This document shows, one piece after another, positions 36,611 through 44,849 of a stretch of 64,000 nucleotides of DNA. The DNA comes from Pseudolysobacter sp964466115. Lineage in GTDB: Bacteria > Pseudomonadota > Gammaproteobacteria > Xanthomonadales > Rhodanobacteraceae. Positions within the stretch are counted from its first letter, which is position 1, and each line of letters opens with the position of its first letter. The position numbers and the translations under genes were made by a program. The stretch lies in the NCBI GenBank assembly GCA_964466115.1, contig CAYXMH010000010.1, forward strand, positions 1 to 64,000, read 5' to 3'. The notes under the pieces were generated by a model that saw nothing but the letters and a program-made list of their open reading frames with translations, made no database searches and had not been told where the DNA came from.

Positions 36611-36616
36611 ATTATA
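36611..36616 (-). promoter_or_regulatory. Extended -10 promoter of proS
   Basis: On the minus strand TGCTATAAT (TGnTATAAT) places a consensus -10 at 36616-36611. A start of transcription near 36604 would leave a leader of about 25 bases before the proS ATG at 36579. No good -35 at 17 bases, as expected for an extended -10 promoter. Confidence 0.6.
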
Positions 36617-36692
36617 GCAGCCCGCGCATGGCATGTTTGATCAACTGATACTAGATGTGCCTCGAATGATCTACGCCACTGCGGGGCGCGGA

Positions 36693-36965
36693 TCACTCTT
36701 GATGCGGCGGCGGTATGACGGTTGGAACGACATTGGTGTTCGGATCGTAGCGAACCGCCTCATAAGGCCGGTCTTTCGGCGGCACGTCAGTGACATGCAG
36801 CTGCCCTTGCGCATCGCGCCATTTGTACAATAATGGAGCCGCCTTCGGTGAAACGGGCGCCATTTGGGTAACCACCCGCGGCAAGGTTTCCGGTGCGAAA
36901 TACCACCAAGCAAACGCCGCAATCACCAGCAACGCTAACAACAGCAACATGGCGCGCCCGCGCAT
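36693..36965 (-). CDS. Small membrane-anchored DUF4124 protein
   Basis: A 90-residue protein starting MRGRAMLLLLALLVIAAFAW, a signal anchor, followed by a DUF4124 domain: YKWRDAQGQLHVTDVPP and a proline-rich tail. DUF4124 is a short beta domain of envelope proteins with no settled function. The longer open frame upstream (to 37133) reads through the end of the next gene and is unlikely. Start at 36965 or 36953 is uncertain. It follows the other DUF4124 gene on the same strand. Confidence 0.7.
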   Translation of the reverse strand: MRGRAMLLLLALLVIAAFAWWYFAPETLPRVVTQMAPVSPKAAPLLYKWRDAQGQLHVTDVPPKDRPYEAVRYDPNTNVVPTVIPPPHQE

Positions 36966-37047
36966 GAACCGATTGCGGTTTACCAAGCAACCCGATGGGT
37001 GGCTAACCGACAACACGAAAAATAACCGAGGTTCTCGCAGTGGCCGC

Positions 37048-37485
37048 TTATTTGCAATAACTGGCCACCGCCTCTTGCGCCTTGACGATTTCGACTTTGC
37101 GCGCCGCTTCGTCCAGGACCACCGCCGTGCCATCGCCCTTCGTATCCATGCTCACCGGGCTATTGCTTTGCAGAACTTCCAACTGGGAACGGGCTTGCTG
37201 GCAAACCTTCGCCAACTGTTGCGCTGGGGTATCGGCACTGGCCGCCGCAGCGTTACCGGATGTTGCGGCGGGTTTGGCCGGAGCAGGCTCGCTCGACGCG
37301 GTGCTATCCGCCGTCGGCTGCACGTGATCGGTGCCGACCTTTACGCGGTCAAATTTGGTGCCTTGCGGCGGCGGTTGATCGGTGTAATGCGCAATGCCGT
37401 TGGCATCGGTCCATTTATACACCTCATCGCTTTGCGCAGCGGGCCCGGCCAAGGTCAGCGCGATAAGCAAGGTCATAGCGTTCAT
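37048..37485 (-). CDS. Periplasmic DUF4124 protein
   Basis: 145 residues. GGAGGA five bases before the ATG at 37485 decides the start over the ATG at 37506. Signal peptide MNAMTLLIALTLAGPAAQ, then DUF4124 (DEVYKWTDANGIAHYTDQPP), an alanine/proline-rich linker, and a C-terminal helical part with two cysteines (CQQAR and the final CK) that may form a disulfide. It pairs with a second DUF4124 protein downstream. Role unknown, envelope location likely. Confidence 0.8.
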   Translation of the reverse strand: MNAMTLLIALTLAGPAAQSDEVYKWTDANGIAHYTDQPPPQGTKFDRVKVGTDHVQPTADSTASSEPAPAKPAATSGNAAAASADTPAQQLAKVCQQARSQLEVLQSNSPVSMDTKGDGTAVVLDEAARKVEIVKAQEAVASYCK

Positions 37486-37664
37486 GTTCGTCCTCCATGC
37501 CGGCAAACTCCGGACACTGTTGTGATGATGCTTCCGATAAGCAACCCTACTTGGATAACATTACTTAGGTTGCGATACAAGTCTTAAGCTTAGAAAAGAT
37601 GCATCTTCGGCCTCTGGCTTGGGGTAAACTCTCAACCCAAGCGTTCACGCGTAAAAGCCCTGAA

Positions 37665-38462
37665 ATGGACCCAAAACCGAATCCACCCGTAAGACCACAC
37701 CGCGGCATTTACCTGTTGCCGAACTTGTTGACGACCGGCGCCATGTTTTGCGGCTTTTACGCGATTATCGCCGGCATTTCCGGGTATTTTACCGATGCGG
37801 CCATCGCGGTGTTCATTGCCGGCTTATTGGACGGTCTTGACGGGCGGGTCGCACGCCTGACCAACACGCAAAGCGAATTTGGCATGCAATACGATTCTTT
37901 GTCGGACCTGGTCAGCTTTGGGTTGGCGCCGGCGTTGGTGGCCTATACGTGGACGCTCTCCACGTTGAAAGAGTACGGTCCGTTTTGGGGCAAAGTGGGC
38001 TGGTGCGCCGCGTTTCTCTACGCCACCTGCGCGGCATTGCGTTTGGCGCGGTTCAACACTCAGGTCGGCGTCATCGACAAACGCTATTTTCAAGGGCTGG
38101 CAAGCCCGGCCGCAGCGGGGCTTACCATGTCGTTTGTCTGGGCCGCCAGCGATATGAAGATGGACGGCCATCACTCGTTCGTACAATTGCTTACACCCGT
38201 GCTTATGATTATTGCTGGGCTTTTGATGGTCAGCCGCGTGCGTTATTTCAGTTTTAAGGCCTGGCCTTTGTCCGACAAAGTGCCTTTTTTCTGGATTCCA
38301 CTGGCGGTATTGCTGATTACTGCATTGGCGCTGGACACCGCACGCGTGTTATTCGCCATCGCCTTGCTGTATGTGGCATCCGGCCCCGGCTTCACGCTGT
38401 GGGGCCTGCACCGCAATCGCGGCCGACGCGAATCCCGCACCGACGAGCGCGCCAACGAGTGA
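37665..38462 (+). CDS. pssA: CDP-diacylglycerol-serine O-phosphatidyltransferase
   Basis: 265 residues from ATG at 37665 (MDPKPNPP). The CDP-alcohol phosphatidyltransferase motif is complete: DGLDGRVAR, eight residues, then GMQYDSLSDL. Several membrane helices follow, the PssA type II layout. It makes phosphatidylserine, the precursor of phosphatidylethanolamine, in the inner membrane. The open frame reaches back to 37599. Its stop overlaps the GTG of the next gene, linking lipid synthesis to the downstream regulator and MCE transporter genes. Confidence 0.92.
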   Translation: MDPKPNPPVRPHRGIYLLPNLLTTGAMFCGFYAIIAGISGYFTDAAIAVFIAGLLDGLDGRVARLTNTQSEFGMQYDSLSDLVSFGLAPALVAYTWTLSTLKEYGPFWGKVGWCAAFLYATCAALRLARFNTQVGVIDKRYFQGLASPAAAGLTMSFVWAASDMKMDGHHSFVQLLTPVLMIIAGLLMVSRVRYFSFKAWPLSDKVPFFWIPLAVLLITALALDTARVLFAIALLYVASGPGFTLWGLHRNRGRRESRTDERANE

Positions 38463-40162
38463 ACGCCACGCCAGCGCAAACCTTGCCATCCTCCTCGGAA
38501 TCGAGCGAGCGGCGCGCATTGGGTTTTCTTGCTGACTTAAGTCAAACGCTGGCACTCTCCCTTGATCTGCACCAAACCCTCAACGAAGCCGTTACGCGAA
38601 TCGCCAGCTATATGCAGGCGCAAGCGGCATCGCTGTTTTTACTCGACCCCGACGGCCAAACGCTGGAATGCCACATTTGTGTCGGACCGGTGAATGTCAC
38701 CGGAGTAAGACTTAAGGTGGGGCAAGGTGTGGTGGGACGGACGGTGGCTGAAAACACCTCGCAAATCGTCCGTGATGCGCAGCACGATCCGCGCTTCAAT
38801 ACCGACGTGGACAATCGCACCGGTTTCGTCACGCGCTCCATCGTGTGCACACCGCTTAGCACGGCCCGCGGGCCGATCGGGGCATTGCAAGTCTTAAACA
38901 AAATCGACGGCGGCCTGTTTGAAGCGGACGACATTGTAGTATTGCGCTTGCTGGCCGCACCGACTGCGTTGGCTATTAACAACGCCCGCATGGCACACGA
39001 CCTAGTCGAACAGCAACGCATCCGGCGCGAATTAGAAATGGCACGGCGTCTACAAAAATCGCTGTTGCCAAAACGGCGGCGTGACGGTTTCCCGCTGCGG
39101 GGAATTAACCTCTCCGCACACGAAACCTCCGGCGATTTTTACGATTATTTTGATCTGCCGGACGGCCGGATTGGCTTTTTGATTGGTGATGTTGCCGGCA
39201 AAGGCCTCAATGCGGCTTTTTTAATGGTGCGCACTGCCAGTTTATTGCGTTGGGCTGGCAAAGATGGGCTTGCTCCCTGCGAGTGGCTGAAACGTGCCAA
39301 CGAGGAGGTTTGCCAGAGCATATCGGAAGGAATGTTTGTCTGCGCCCTGGTCGGCCAGTATGACCGGCGTAACCGAAGCGTCGTATTTGCCAGCGCCGGC
39401 TTTCCACCGGCACTTCATTTTTATGCGGCAACTTTTAAAGAATACGTCGCCGATGGCCCCCCACTTGGCGTTCTACCCGGCATTATCTATGGGGAGAGCA
39501 AAATTGAATGTTTAAACGGAAGCCTATATTTTTACTCCGATGGCGTCAGCGATGTACGCGATGCGCAACACCGAACCATTGGTGCGGTTGGTTTGCAAGC
39601 CTTGATCGCACGTTATGCGCAAGCTGCACCGGAATCGCGATTGCGCGCCATTATCAATGAGATCAAACATTTAACTCTCGTTGACGACACCACGGTATTG
39701 CTTTTGGAAGAAGCCAACCCAGGCACTGACGACCTACTGCTACAACGGGAATTTCCCGCACGCGCGGAGGAGTTGCGTGAGCTGCGCACGGTACTGCGTC
39801 ATGTACTGAACATGCACGGCGTGGCGGCGGACTTGCGTGACAAGCTGATCCTCGCCGTGGATGAGGCCTGCTGCAACATCATCCGCCACGGTTACGGCAA
39901 TACCGACACCGGCTCCATCGCGCTGAAACTGACACGCGAAGACGATACGCTTAAGTTTGAGCTGCGCGATACGGCAGCACCCATTGATCCGAAGCAAATT
40001 CGCCCACGCGATTTATCCGAGTGTCGCCCGGGCGGACTCGGGGTTAATTTTATCGACGCATTAATGGACGAATGGCGCATTGAACCCGCGCCTTCAGGGG
40101 TGGGGAATGTGCTTACAATGCGTAAGCGCATCCCGGCAACACCAGGGGAGAACGAAGCATGA
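38459..40162 (+). CDS. GAF - PP2C phosphatase - HATPase kinase regulator (RsbU/RsbW fusion)
   Basis: 567 residues from a GTG overlapping the pssA stop. A GAF domain (about 20-180) is followed by a linker helix with ELEMARRLQKSLLPK. The SpoIIE-type PP2C phosphatase (about 215-410) has SGDFYDYF and GDVAGKGLNAAFLM, with metal aspartates intact. A C-terminal GHKL ATPase of the RsbW/SpoIIAB type (about 430-560) has the N-box AVDEACCNIIRHGYG and GGLGVNFIDALMDEW. One polypeptide can thus both phosphorylate and dephosphorylate a STAS partner. The partner is the next gene, overlapping by ATGA. Confidence 0.9.
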   Translation: MNATPAQTLPSSSESSERRALGFLADLSQTLALSLDLHQTLNEAVTRIASYMQAQAASLFLLDPDGQTLECHICVGPVNVTGVRLKVGQGVVGRTVAENTSQIVRDAQHDPRFNTDVDNRTGFVTRSIVCTPLSTARGPIGALQVLNKIDGGLFEADDIVVLRLLAAPTALAINNARMAHDLVEQQRIRRELEMARRLQKSLLPKRRRDGFPLRGINLSAHETSGDFYDYFDLPDGRIGFLIGDVAGKGLNAAFLMVRTASLLRWAGKDGLAPCEWLKRANEEVCQSISEGMFVCALVGQYDRRNRSVVFASAGFPPALHFYAATFKEYVADGPPLGVLPGIIYGESKIECLNGSLYFYSDGVSDVRDAQHRTIGAVGLQALIARYAQAAPESRLRAIINEIKHLTLVDDTTVLLLEEANPGTDDLLLQREFPARAEELRELRTVLRHVLNMHGVAADLRDKLILAVDEACCNIIRHGYGNTDTGSIALKLTREDDTLKFELRDTAAPIDPKQIRPRDLSECRPGGLGVNFIDALMDEWRIEPAPSGVGNVLTMRKRIPATPGENEA

Positions 40163-40491
40163 ATGATTGCAGCAGCGAGCACCTCGGCGATTTAATCCTG
40201 GTACGCTTGCGTGGTGAAGTGGATATGTCCTGGTCGCAGGACGTGCGGCGCGCGATTCTCGACGCGCTGCTCAATACCAATGCCGTGGTGGTGGAGTTGT
40301 CCGAGGTCAGCTACATCGATTCCTCGGGCATAGCGGCCTTGGTGGAAGGCTTTCAAAATGCCCGCGGCAAAGGCCATAAATTTGCCTTGGCTTCGGTCAG
40401 TCTACCGGTGATGACGGTGCTGCAACTGGCGAGATTGGATCGCGTGTTTCCGATTTTCACCGATTTGGATGCGGTACGCGCCGGCGGTTAA
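40159..40491 (+). CDS. STAS-domain protein (anti-sigma factor antagonist type)
   Basis: 110 residues, a single STAS domain. The phosphorylation-site loop VSYIDSSGIAALVEGF is typical of SpoIIAA/RsbV proteins; the second serine of DSSG is the expected phosphorylation site. Its start overlaps the stop of the phosphatase/kinase gene. The next genes are an MlaE-like permease and MlaF-like ATPase, and in Mla systems the small STAS protein MlaB binds MlaF. It could be a classical antagonist of the HATPase, an MlaB equivalent, or both. Confidence 0.88.
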   Translation: MNDCSSEHLGDLILVRLRGEVDMSWSQDVRRAILDALLNTNAVVVELSEVSYIDSSGIAALVEGFQNARGKGHKFALASVSLPVMTVLQLARLDRVFPIFTDLDAVRAGG

Positions 40492-40563
40492 GAACATGGC
40501 TATAAATACAGATACACTAATTTCCATTTTCTATAAACGTCCTGTGTGTCAGTTTTAAGAAAT

Positions 40564-40637
40564 CCGTTCATGCTGAGCCTGTCGAAGCACCGAGGCTTTT
40601 CCGTTCACCCTTCGACAGGCTCAGGGCGAACGGAAAA
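40564..40637. repeat. REP-like palindromic repeat, family A, copy 1
   Basis: Contains CCGTTCATGCTGAGCCTGTC, then an inverted segment from CCGTTCACCCT to AGGGCGAACGG around TCGACAGGCTC. The core TTCGACAGGCTCAGG recurs at 42263-42353. Such TTCGACAGGCTCAG palindromes are scattered through many proteobacterial genomes. It fills the gap between the STAS gene and the permease gene; the permease ribosome-binding site (AGAGG) sits at its right edge. Confidence 0.85.
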
Positions 40638-40649
40638 GAGGAATGTCTA

Positions 40650-41450
40650 TTGGAAATTGAAATAATCCGCCCAATCGCCAACCTTGGGCGAATTACCGTA
40701 CGCAGTGTCGCCGGTTTTGGTTATGCCGGGATGCTGCTGTTGGAAAGCATTTACTTTGCTGCATGGGGCTGGCGAATCGGCCAACCGTTGCGCTGGCGCG
40801 CGTTGATCGAACAAATGCGCCAAGTTGGCGCCGATGCATTGCCGATTGTCGCGTTACTCGCATTTACCATCGGCATCATGCTCGGCATCCAATTTATTGC
40901 CGCGTTGTCCGAGTTCGGCGCGCAATCGCAAGTGGTGCTGGCCGTGGCGAAATCGGTAACGCGCGAATTCGGGGCTTTGATTACGGCGATTTTAGTCGCC
41001 GGCCGATCCGGTTCGGCATTGGCGGCGCGGATTGGATCGATGGTGGTGTCGCAAGAGGTCGATGCCTTAGCCGTCATCGGCGTTGAACCGGTGCGCTATT
41101 TGGTGGCGCCGGCGCTGATTGCGATGTTGATCATGCTGCCGATATTAGCGCTGTTCGCCGACGCGCTCGCACTCACTGGTGCGGCTTTATATAGCGCATC
41201 CGCGCTGAACGTCACGCCGATTGCCTACCTGTTGCAAACACTGACATTGATCGAACCTGGCGATTTAGGTCAGGGCCTAGCTAAAAGTTTGGTGTTTGCG
41301 GTGCTAATCGCCTTGATTGGCGTCAGCACCGGATTTTCGGTTAGAGGCGGCGCCGAGGGAGTCGGCCGTGCGACGACTCGCGCCGTCGTCCTGTCGATCT
41401 GTTACATCATTGTGGCGGATATGATTTTTTCCTATTTTCTTAATCGATGA
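40650..41450 (+). CDS. MlaE-family permease of a second MCE transporter
   Basis: 266 residues from TTG with AAGAGG about ten bases upstream. Five or six membrane helices; the coupling segment SVTREFGALITAILVAGRSG and SALAARIGSMVVSQEVDALAV align with MlaE. It forms the membrane core of an ABC lipid transporter of unknown cargo. It is only distantly similar to the MlaE at 1439-2209, so this is a separate system, not a recent duplicate. It overlaps the ATPase gene (ATGA). Confidence 0.92.
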   Translation: MEIEIIRPIANLGRITVRSVAGFGYAGMLLLESIYFAAWGWRIGQPLRWRALIEQMRQVGADALPIVALLAFTIGIMLGIQFIAALSEFGAQSQVVLAVAKSVTREFGALITAILVAGRSGSALAARIGSMVVSQEVDALAVIGVEPVRYLVAPALIAMLIMLPILALFADALALTGAALYSASALNVTPIAYLLQTLTLIEPGDLGQGLAKSLVFAVLIALIGVSTGFSVRGGAEGVGRATTRAVVLSICYIIVADMIFSYFLNR

Positions 41451-42247
41451 CCACCACCGAGCCACTGATCGAAGTGCAGCAGCTCGATGCCTGGTATGGA
41501 CGGCGGCATATCCTTAAAGGCGTGGATTTTTCCGTACAAGCCGGAGAGATCCGGGTCATTATGGGTGGCTCGGGATCCGGCAAAAGCACCTTGTTGCGGC
41601 ATTTGCTGGGATTGAACAAACCGCGCAATGGCACGGTGCGTTTGCTGGGGATCGATATAGCGCACGCCAGTGCGAGAGAGTTGCTTACGCTGCGCCGAAA
41701 AATCGGCGTGTCGTTCCAAGGGGGGGCGTTGCTTACGTCGATGAGTGTCGGCGATAACGTGGCCCTACCGCTGCGTGAACACACCAACCTCGATGAAAAC
41801 ACGATTCGAATCATGTCGCGGCTAAAGCTTGAGGTGGTGAATCTGGGCGGCTTCCAGGATTTGATGCCAAGCCAGCTTTCCGGCGGCATGATTAAGCGTG
41901 CGGCTTTGGCACGGGCGATCGTGATGGATCCGAAGTTGTTGTTTTTCGACGAGCCCTCGGCTGGATTGGATCCGGTAGTCTCGGCCGAGCTCGATGAGCT
42001 GATCTTGCGTTTGCGCGATGCCTTGCGTATGACCATTGTGGTCGTAACCCACGAGCTTGAAAGCGCGTTTAAGATTGCCGATTCCATTACCGTGCTCGAT
42101 CAAGGCAGTATTTTAATGACCGGAACTGTTGCGCAGGTGCGCACCTGCGACAATGAACGCATCCAGGATTTGCTGAATCGACGGCCGCGTGAAGTGGTGG
42201 TCAAGGTGGATGAATATTTGCGGCGGTTGACGGAAGAACAAATGTAG
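41447..42247 (+). CDS. MlaF-family ATP-binding subunit of the second MCE transporter
   Basis: 266 residues. Walker A GGSGSGKSTLLRHLLG near residue 40, signature LSGGMIKRAALARA near 144, Walker B LLFFDEPSAGLD, and switch histidine VVVTHE are intact. The extended N-terminus fits MlaF-like proteins. It powers the permease encoded just upstream. A family A repeat follows its stop, which may stabilise the permease-ATPase message or limit read-through to the MCE gene. Confidence 0.93.
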   Translation: MTTTEPLIEVQQLDAWYGRRHILKGVDFSVQAGEIRVIMGGSGSGKSTLLRHLLGLNKPRNGTVRLLGIDIAHASARELLTLRRKIGVSFQGGALLTSMSVGDNVALPLREHTNLDENTIRIMSRLKLEVVNLGGFQDLMPSQLSGGMIKRAALARAIVMDPKLLFFDEPSAGLDPVVSAELDELILRLRDALRMTIVVVTHELESAFKIADSITVLDQGSILMTGTVAQVRTCDNERIQDLLNRRPREVVVKVDEYLRRLTEEQM

Positions 42248-42262
42248 TATTTGCAATAGAGA

Positions 42263-42353
42263 CCCGACTTTTCCGTTCGCCCTGAGCCTGTCGAAGGGTG
42301 AATGGAAAGTCGGGGTGCTTCGACAAGCTCAGCACGAACGGTTCTCGCAACAT
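42263..42353. repeat. REP-like palindromic repeat, family A, copy 2
   Basis: Two hairpins in a row. The first pairs CCCGACTTTTCCGTTCGCCCT with the region ending GGAAAGTCGGG around a TCGA-containing loop. The second is GTGCT/AGCAC around TCGACAAGCTC, ending CGAACGG. It shares its core with the copy at 40564-40637. It fills most of the 156-base gap between the ATPase and MCE genes. Confidence 0.85.
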
Positions 42354-42403
42354 TTATGATGAATGAGAAACCGGCTCGACGACAGCGATGACAGGAGAAC
42401 GAT

Positions 42404-43327
42404 GTGAAACGCGACAATGTGAACTATGTGTTTGTGGGGAGCGTCGTTCTGGCCGCGTTGGTGCTGTTGTTGGTCACATTAAGCTTCATCACCGGACGTG
42501 GCGGCGCCAGCAGCGAATATCACACCTACTACCGCAACGTCACCGGTTTGCGTTATGGCGCACCGGTGTTTTATCAAGGGTTTCGCATCGGCCAAGTCAC
42601 CGGTTTAACCCCTGAACGCAATGACAACGGCACGCGCTATCGCGTTGATCTGGCATTGCGGCGGGATTGGCAAATCCCCAAAGACAGCCTCGCACGGCTA
42701 ATGGCAAGCGGTTTGCTTGCCGATGTTTCCATCGGCATCCAAGAAGGTTCGAGCAAGGAGCTCGCCGCGCCAGGGGGCGAATTGCTAGGGACAGAAAGTG
42801 CCGACATCTTCTCGGCCATGAATGAGCTGGCCGGCCAAATTAGCCAGTTAACGCGTGAACAAATCACCCCGCTGATCAAAAATCTGGCGCAGCGGGTTGA
42901 TTCCATCACCGGCACCATCGACAAAACCACACCGGAGTTAATCGAGCAAACCCATGCGCTGCTAAAACGCATGAATTCAGCATCGGATGCGCTCAACGAC
43001 GCGCTCAAACCGGAAAACCGCGCGCTGCTCAATGGCATTCTTGGCGATATTCATGGAGTCAGCAAAGAGTTGCATAGTACTCAAGAAAAACTCGATGCCG
43101 CATTGGCCGAGCTTGGCGCGATCGCAAAAGAAAACCGCCCCGCCGCGCGACAATCGGTGGAGGATTTGCGCACCATACTTTCGGCCTTGGCCAGCCGCAT
43201 TGATACCATCATGCATCATCTGGATGCATCGAGCCGCAATCTGGATGAATTCAGTCGTGAGATTCGCAAGAATCCGAACCGTCTATTATTGGCGCCGGCA
43301 ACTGATAAAGTTGAGGACGAACCATGA
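42404..43327 (+). CDS. MCE-domain protein of the second transporter
   Basis: 307 residues from GTG with AGGAG upstream. One N-terminal membrane helix (about 10-30), one MCE domain (about 38-118, GLRYGAPVFYQGFRIGQVTG), then a long helical stretch with heptad character (about 140-285). This suggests an extended hexameric tube that spans part of the periplasm, unlike the short MlaD at 931-1425. It overlaps the lipoprotein gene downstream (ATGA). Confidence 0.93.
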   Translation: MKRDNVNYVFVGSVVLAALVLLLVTLSFITGRGGASSEYHTYYRNVTGLRYGAPVFYQGFRIGQVTGLTPERNDNGTRYRVDLALRRDWQIPKDSLARLMASGLLADVSIGIQEGSSKELAAPGGELLGTESADIFSAMNELAGQISQLTREQITPLIKNLAQRVDSITGTIDKTTPELIEQTHALLKRMNSASDALNDALKPENRALLNGILGDIHGVSKELHSTQEKLDAALAELGAIAKENRPAARQSVEDLRTILSALASRIDTIMHHLDASSRNLDEFSREIRKNPNRLLLAPATDKVEDEP

Positions 43328-43926
43328 AAAAATGGCAAGGCATTTTTTTACCACTGGTGTTGGCTGGGTGCTCACCACCGACCGTGCCCGATATCACGTA
43401 TTTTCGTTTGCCGCCGCCAAACGCCGAGGTTGGCGCCGAGCAACTGCCAAGCTTACCCATTCCTTTGGTAGTGGAAATGTTCACAGCCGACGGCATTTAC
43501 GCCGAACAAGCGCTGTTGTATTCAACAGGGGCCGATGCCAGCGCGTTGCGCAGTTACCATTACCAACTCTGGACCGACCCACCCGCGCGGCTGTTGCAGC
43601 GCCGGTTGATAGACCAATTGCAGCATCATCGTCTGTCGAATCTGATCGCCGACCGGTTAACGAGCAATATCGATGCCTTGCGCGTCAGCACCTTAATCCG
43701 CCGCTTCGAGCGCGTAAAACAACCCACCGGGTGGGTTGGTGTGGTGCAATTGCAATTCCGTGTCGATCGCGGCGAAAGCGAGAAGCCGCTGCTGTTAAAA
43801 ACCTACTCCACCGAAATTCCCGCCGCCGGTGAGGCATTGAGTGCTACGGTACAATCGTTGGCCAAGGCGACGGACCAGTTGTTTGCCGAATTTGAAACCG
43901 ATCTACGCGCGCTGAAGATTCATTAA
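43324..43926 (+). CDS. ABC-type transport auxiliary lipoprotein (PqiC-like)
   Basis: 200 residues with a lipobox LAGC near residue 17 and serine at +2, indicating outer-membrane sorting. The following PDITYFRLPPP and the alternating alpha/beta body fit the ABC-type transport auxiliary lipoprotein family, which includes PqiC. In related MCE systems it sits in the outer membrane and may receive the tube end. It overlaps the MCE gene start by four bases. Confidence 0.85.
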   Translation: MKKWQGIFLPLVLAGCSPPTVPDITYFRLPPPNAEVGAEQLPSLPIPLVVEMFTADGIYAEQALLYSTGADASALRSYHYQLWTDPPARLLQRRLIDQLQHHRLSNLIADRLTSNIDALRVSTLIRRFERVKQPTGWVGVVQLQFRVDRGESEKPLLLKTYSTEIPAAGEALSATVQSLAKATDQLFAEFETDLRALKIH

Positions 43927-43927
43927 T

Positions 43928-44365
43928 ATGCTCACCCAAGCCCAACGTCAAAACCTATTGCGGGCACTGAATGTCGATGTCTACGTGCGTCGTGAGCAGG
44001 CGGGCGCTGATGATGCAACGAATGAATCGCGTTCCAATCGTTTAACTATCGTGTGCGATACAAACACCAACCATCCGCGCTTGCGGGCCGATCTATTGCT
44101 TGCACTCGGTCTTTTGGAAGCAAACGTGGCGTGGCTTAGTGTCACTGAAAATAACGTCATAGCAGCGCCCGCCGCTACGACTCCGGCATGGCTCGTTTTA
44201 GGTGAAAACCTTATGCCGCCGTTAACGGCGCATTTGTCCCATCATCCGGATATCAACCCAATTATTGCGATCGCGCCAAACGTGTCCGCCATCCGCGGTA
44301 ACGCAACCCTTAAGCGCAAGCTGTGGCAAACGTTGAAACCATTGGTGCGGCATTTACGAGGGTAG
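43928..44365 (+). CDS. holD: Probable DNA polymerase III psi subunit
   Basis: 145 residues, directly upstream of rimI, the E. coli holD-rimI order. Sequence similarity to HolD is weak, as is usual for this fast-evolving protein; the C-terminal LKRKLWQTLKPL resembles the end of the psi fold, and a Rossmann-like pattern is plausible. Psi binds chi (HolC, encoded at 47762-48184) and links the clamp loader to SSB. The N-terminal 'MLTQAQRQNLLRAL' is near the tau-binding end in E. coli psi. The assignment rests mainly on position. Confidence 0.6.
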   Translation: MLTQAQRQNLLRALNVDVYVRREQAGADDATNESRSNRLTIVCDTNTNHPRLRADLLLALGLLEANVAWLSVTENNVIAAPAATTPAWLVLGENLMPPLTAHLSHHPDINPIIAIAPNVSAIRGNATLKRKLWQTLKPLVRHLRG

Positions 44366-44368
44366 GTG

Positions 44369-44845
44369 ATGGTTGCAATACTAAAACCATCCGAAGTTCA
44401 AATCCGCCCGATGCGCCCTGACGACGTCGGCCAGATGATTGCGATTGAACTGAACGCTTACGAATTCCCCTGGACCGAGGGCATTTTTCGCGATTGCCTA
44501 CGTGCCGGTTACCACTGCTGGGTGTTGGCCAGCGACGAGGATTTGATCGGCTACGGCATTTTATCGGTCGCGGCACACGAGGCGCATGTGCTGAATGTGT
44601 GCGTGGCGAAAGATCAACAAGGGCAAGGTCACGGCCGGCGTTTGATGATGCGGCTGCTCGATTTAGCGCGCTGGCATCGGGTGGAGCGTGCTTACCTTGA
44701 GGTGCGCCCGTCCAACGTTCATGCGATTGCGCTTTATCATCAGCTTGGCTTTAACGAAATTGGCCAACGGCCGAATTATTATCCCACTCGCCATGGGCGA
44801 GAGGATGCGCTAGTGATGGCGATCGAGTTATTGCCGCCGGAATGA
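44369..44845 (+). CDS. rimI: RimI, ribosomal protein S18 N-acetyltransferase
   Basis: 158 residues from ATG at 44369, preceded by GAGG; a GTG one codon earlier is possible. GNAT fold with the acetyl-CoA loop VAKDQQGQGHGRRLM and the RimI-type EVRPSNVHAIALYHQLGF and YYPT. EFPWTEGIFRDCLRAGY is the usual N-terminal RimI stretch. It acetylates the N-terminus of S18. It is convergent with valS, four bases apart. Confidence 0.92.
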   Translation: MVAILKPSEVQIRPMRPDDVGQMIAIELNAYEFPWTEGIFRDCLRAGYHCWVLASDEDLIGYGILSVAAHEAHVLNVCVAKDQQGQGHGRRLMMRLLDLARWHRVERAYLEVRPSNVHAIALYHQLGFNEIGQRPNYYPTRHGREDALVMAIELLPPE

Positions 44846-44849
44846 TCTT

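Noticed and set aside
36966..37133. Basic N-terminal extension of the small DUF4124 protein
   Set aside because: It overlaps the neighbouring DUF4124 gene out of frame, and a signal anchor cannot follow 56 charged residues in this family.
38399..38458. N-terminal extension of the GAF-PP2C-HATPase protein
   Set aside because: It overlaps the pssA C-terminus in another frame and is Arg/Pro-rich; the GTG overlapping the pssA stop is a better start.
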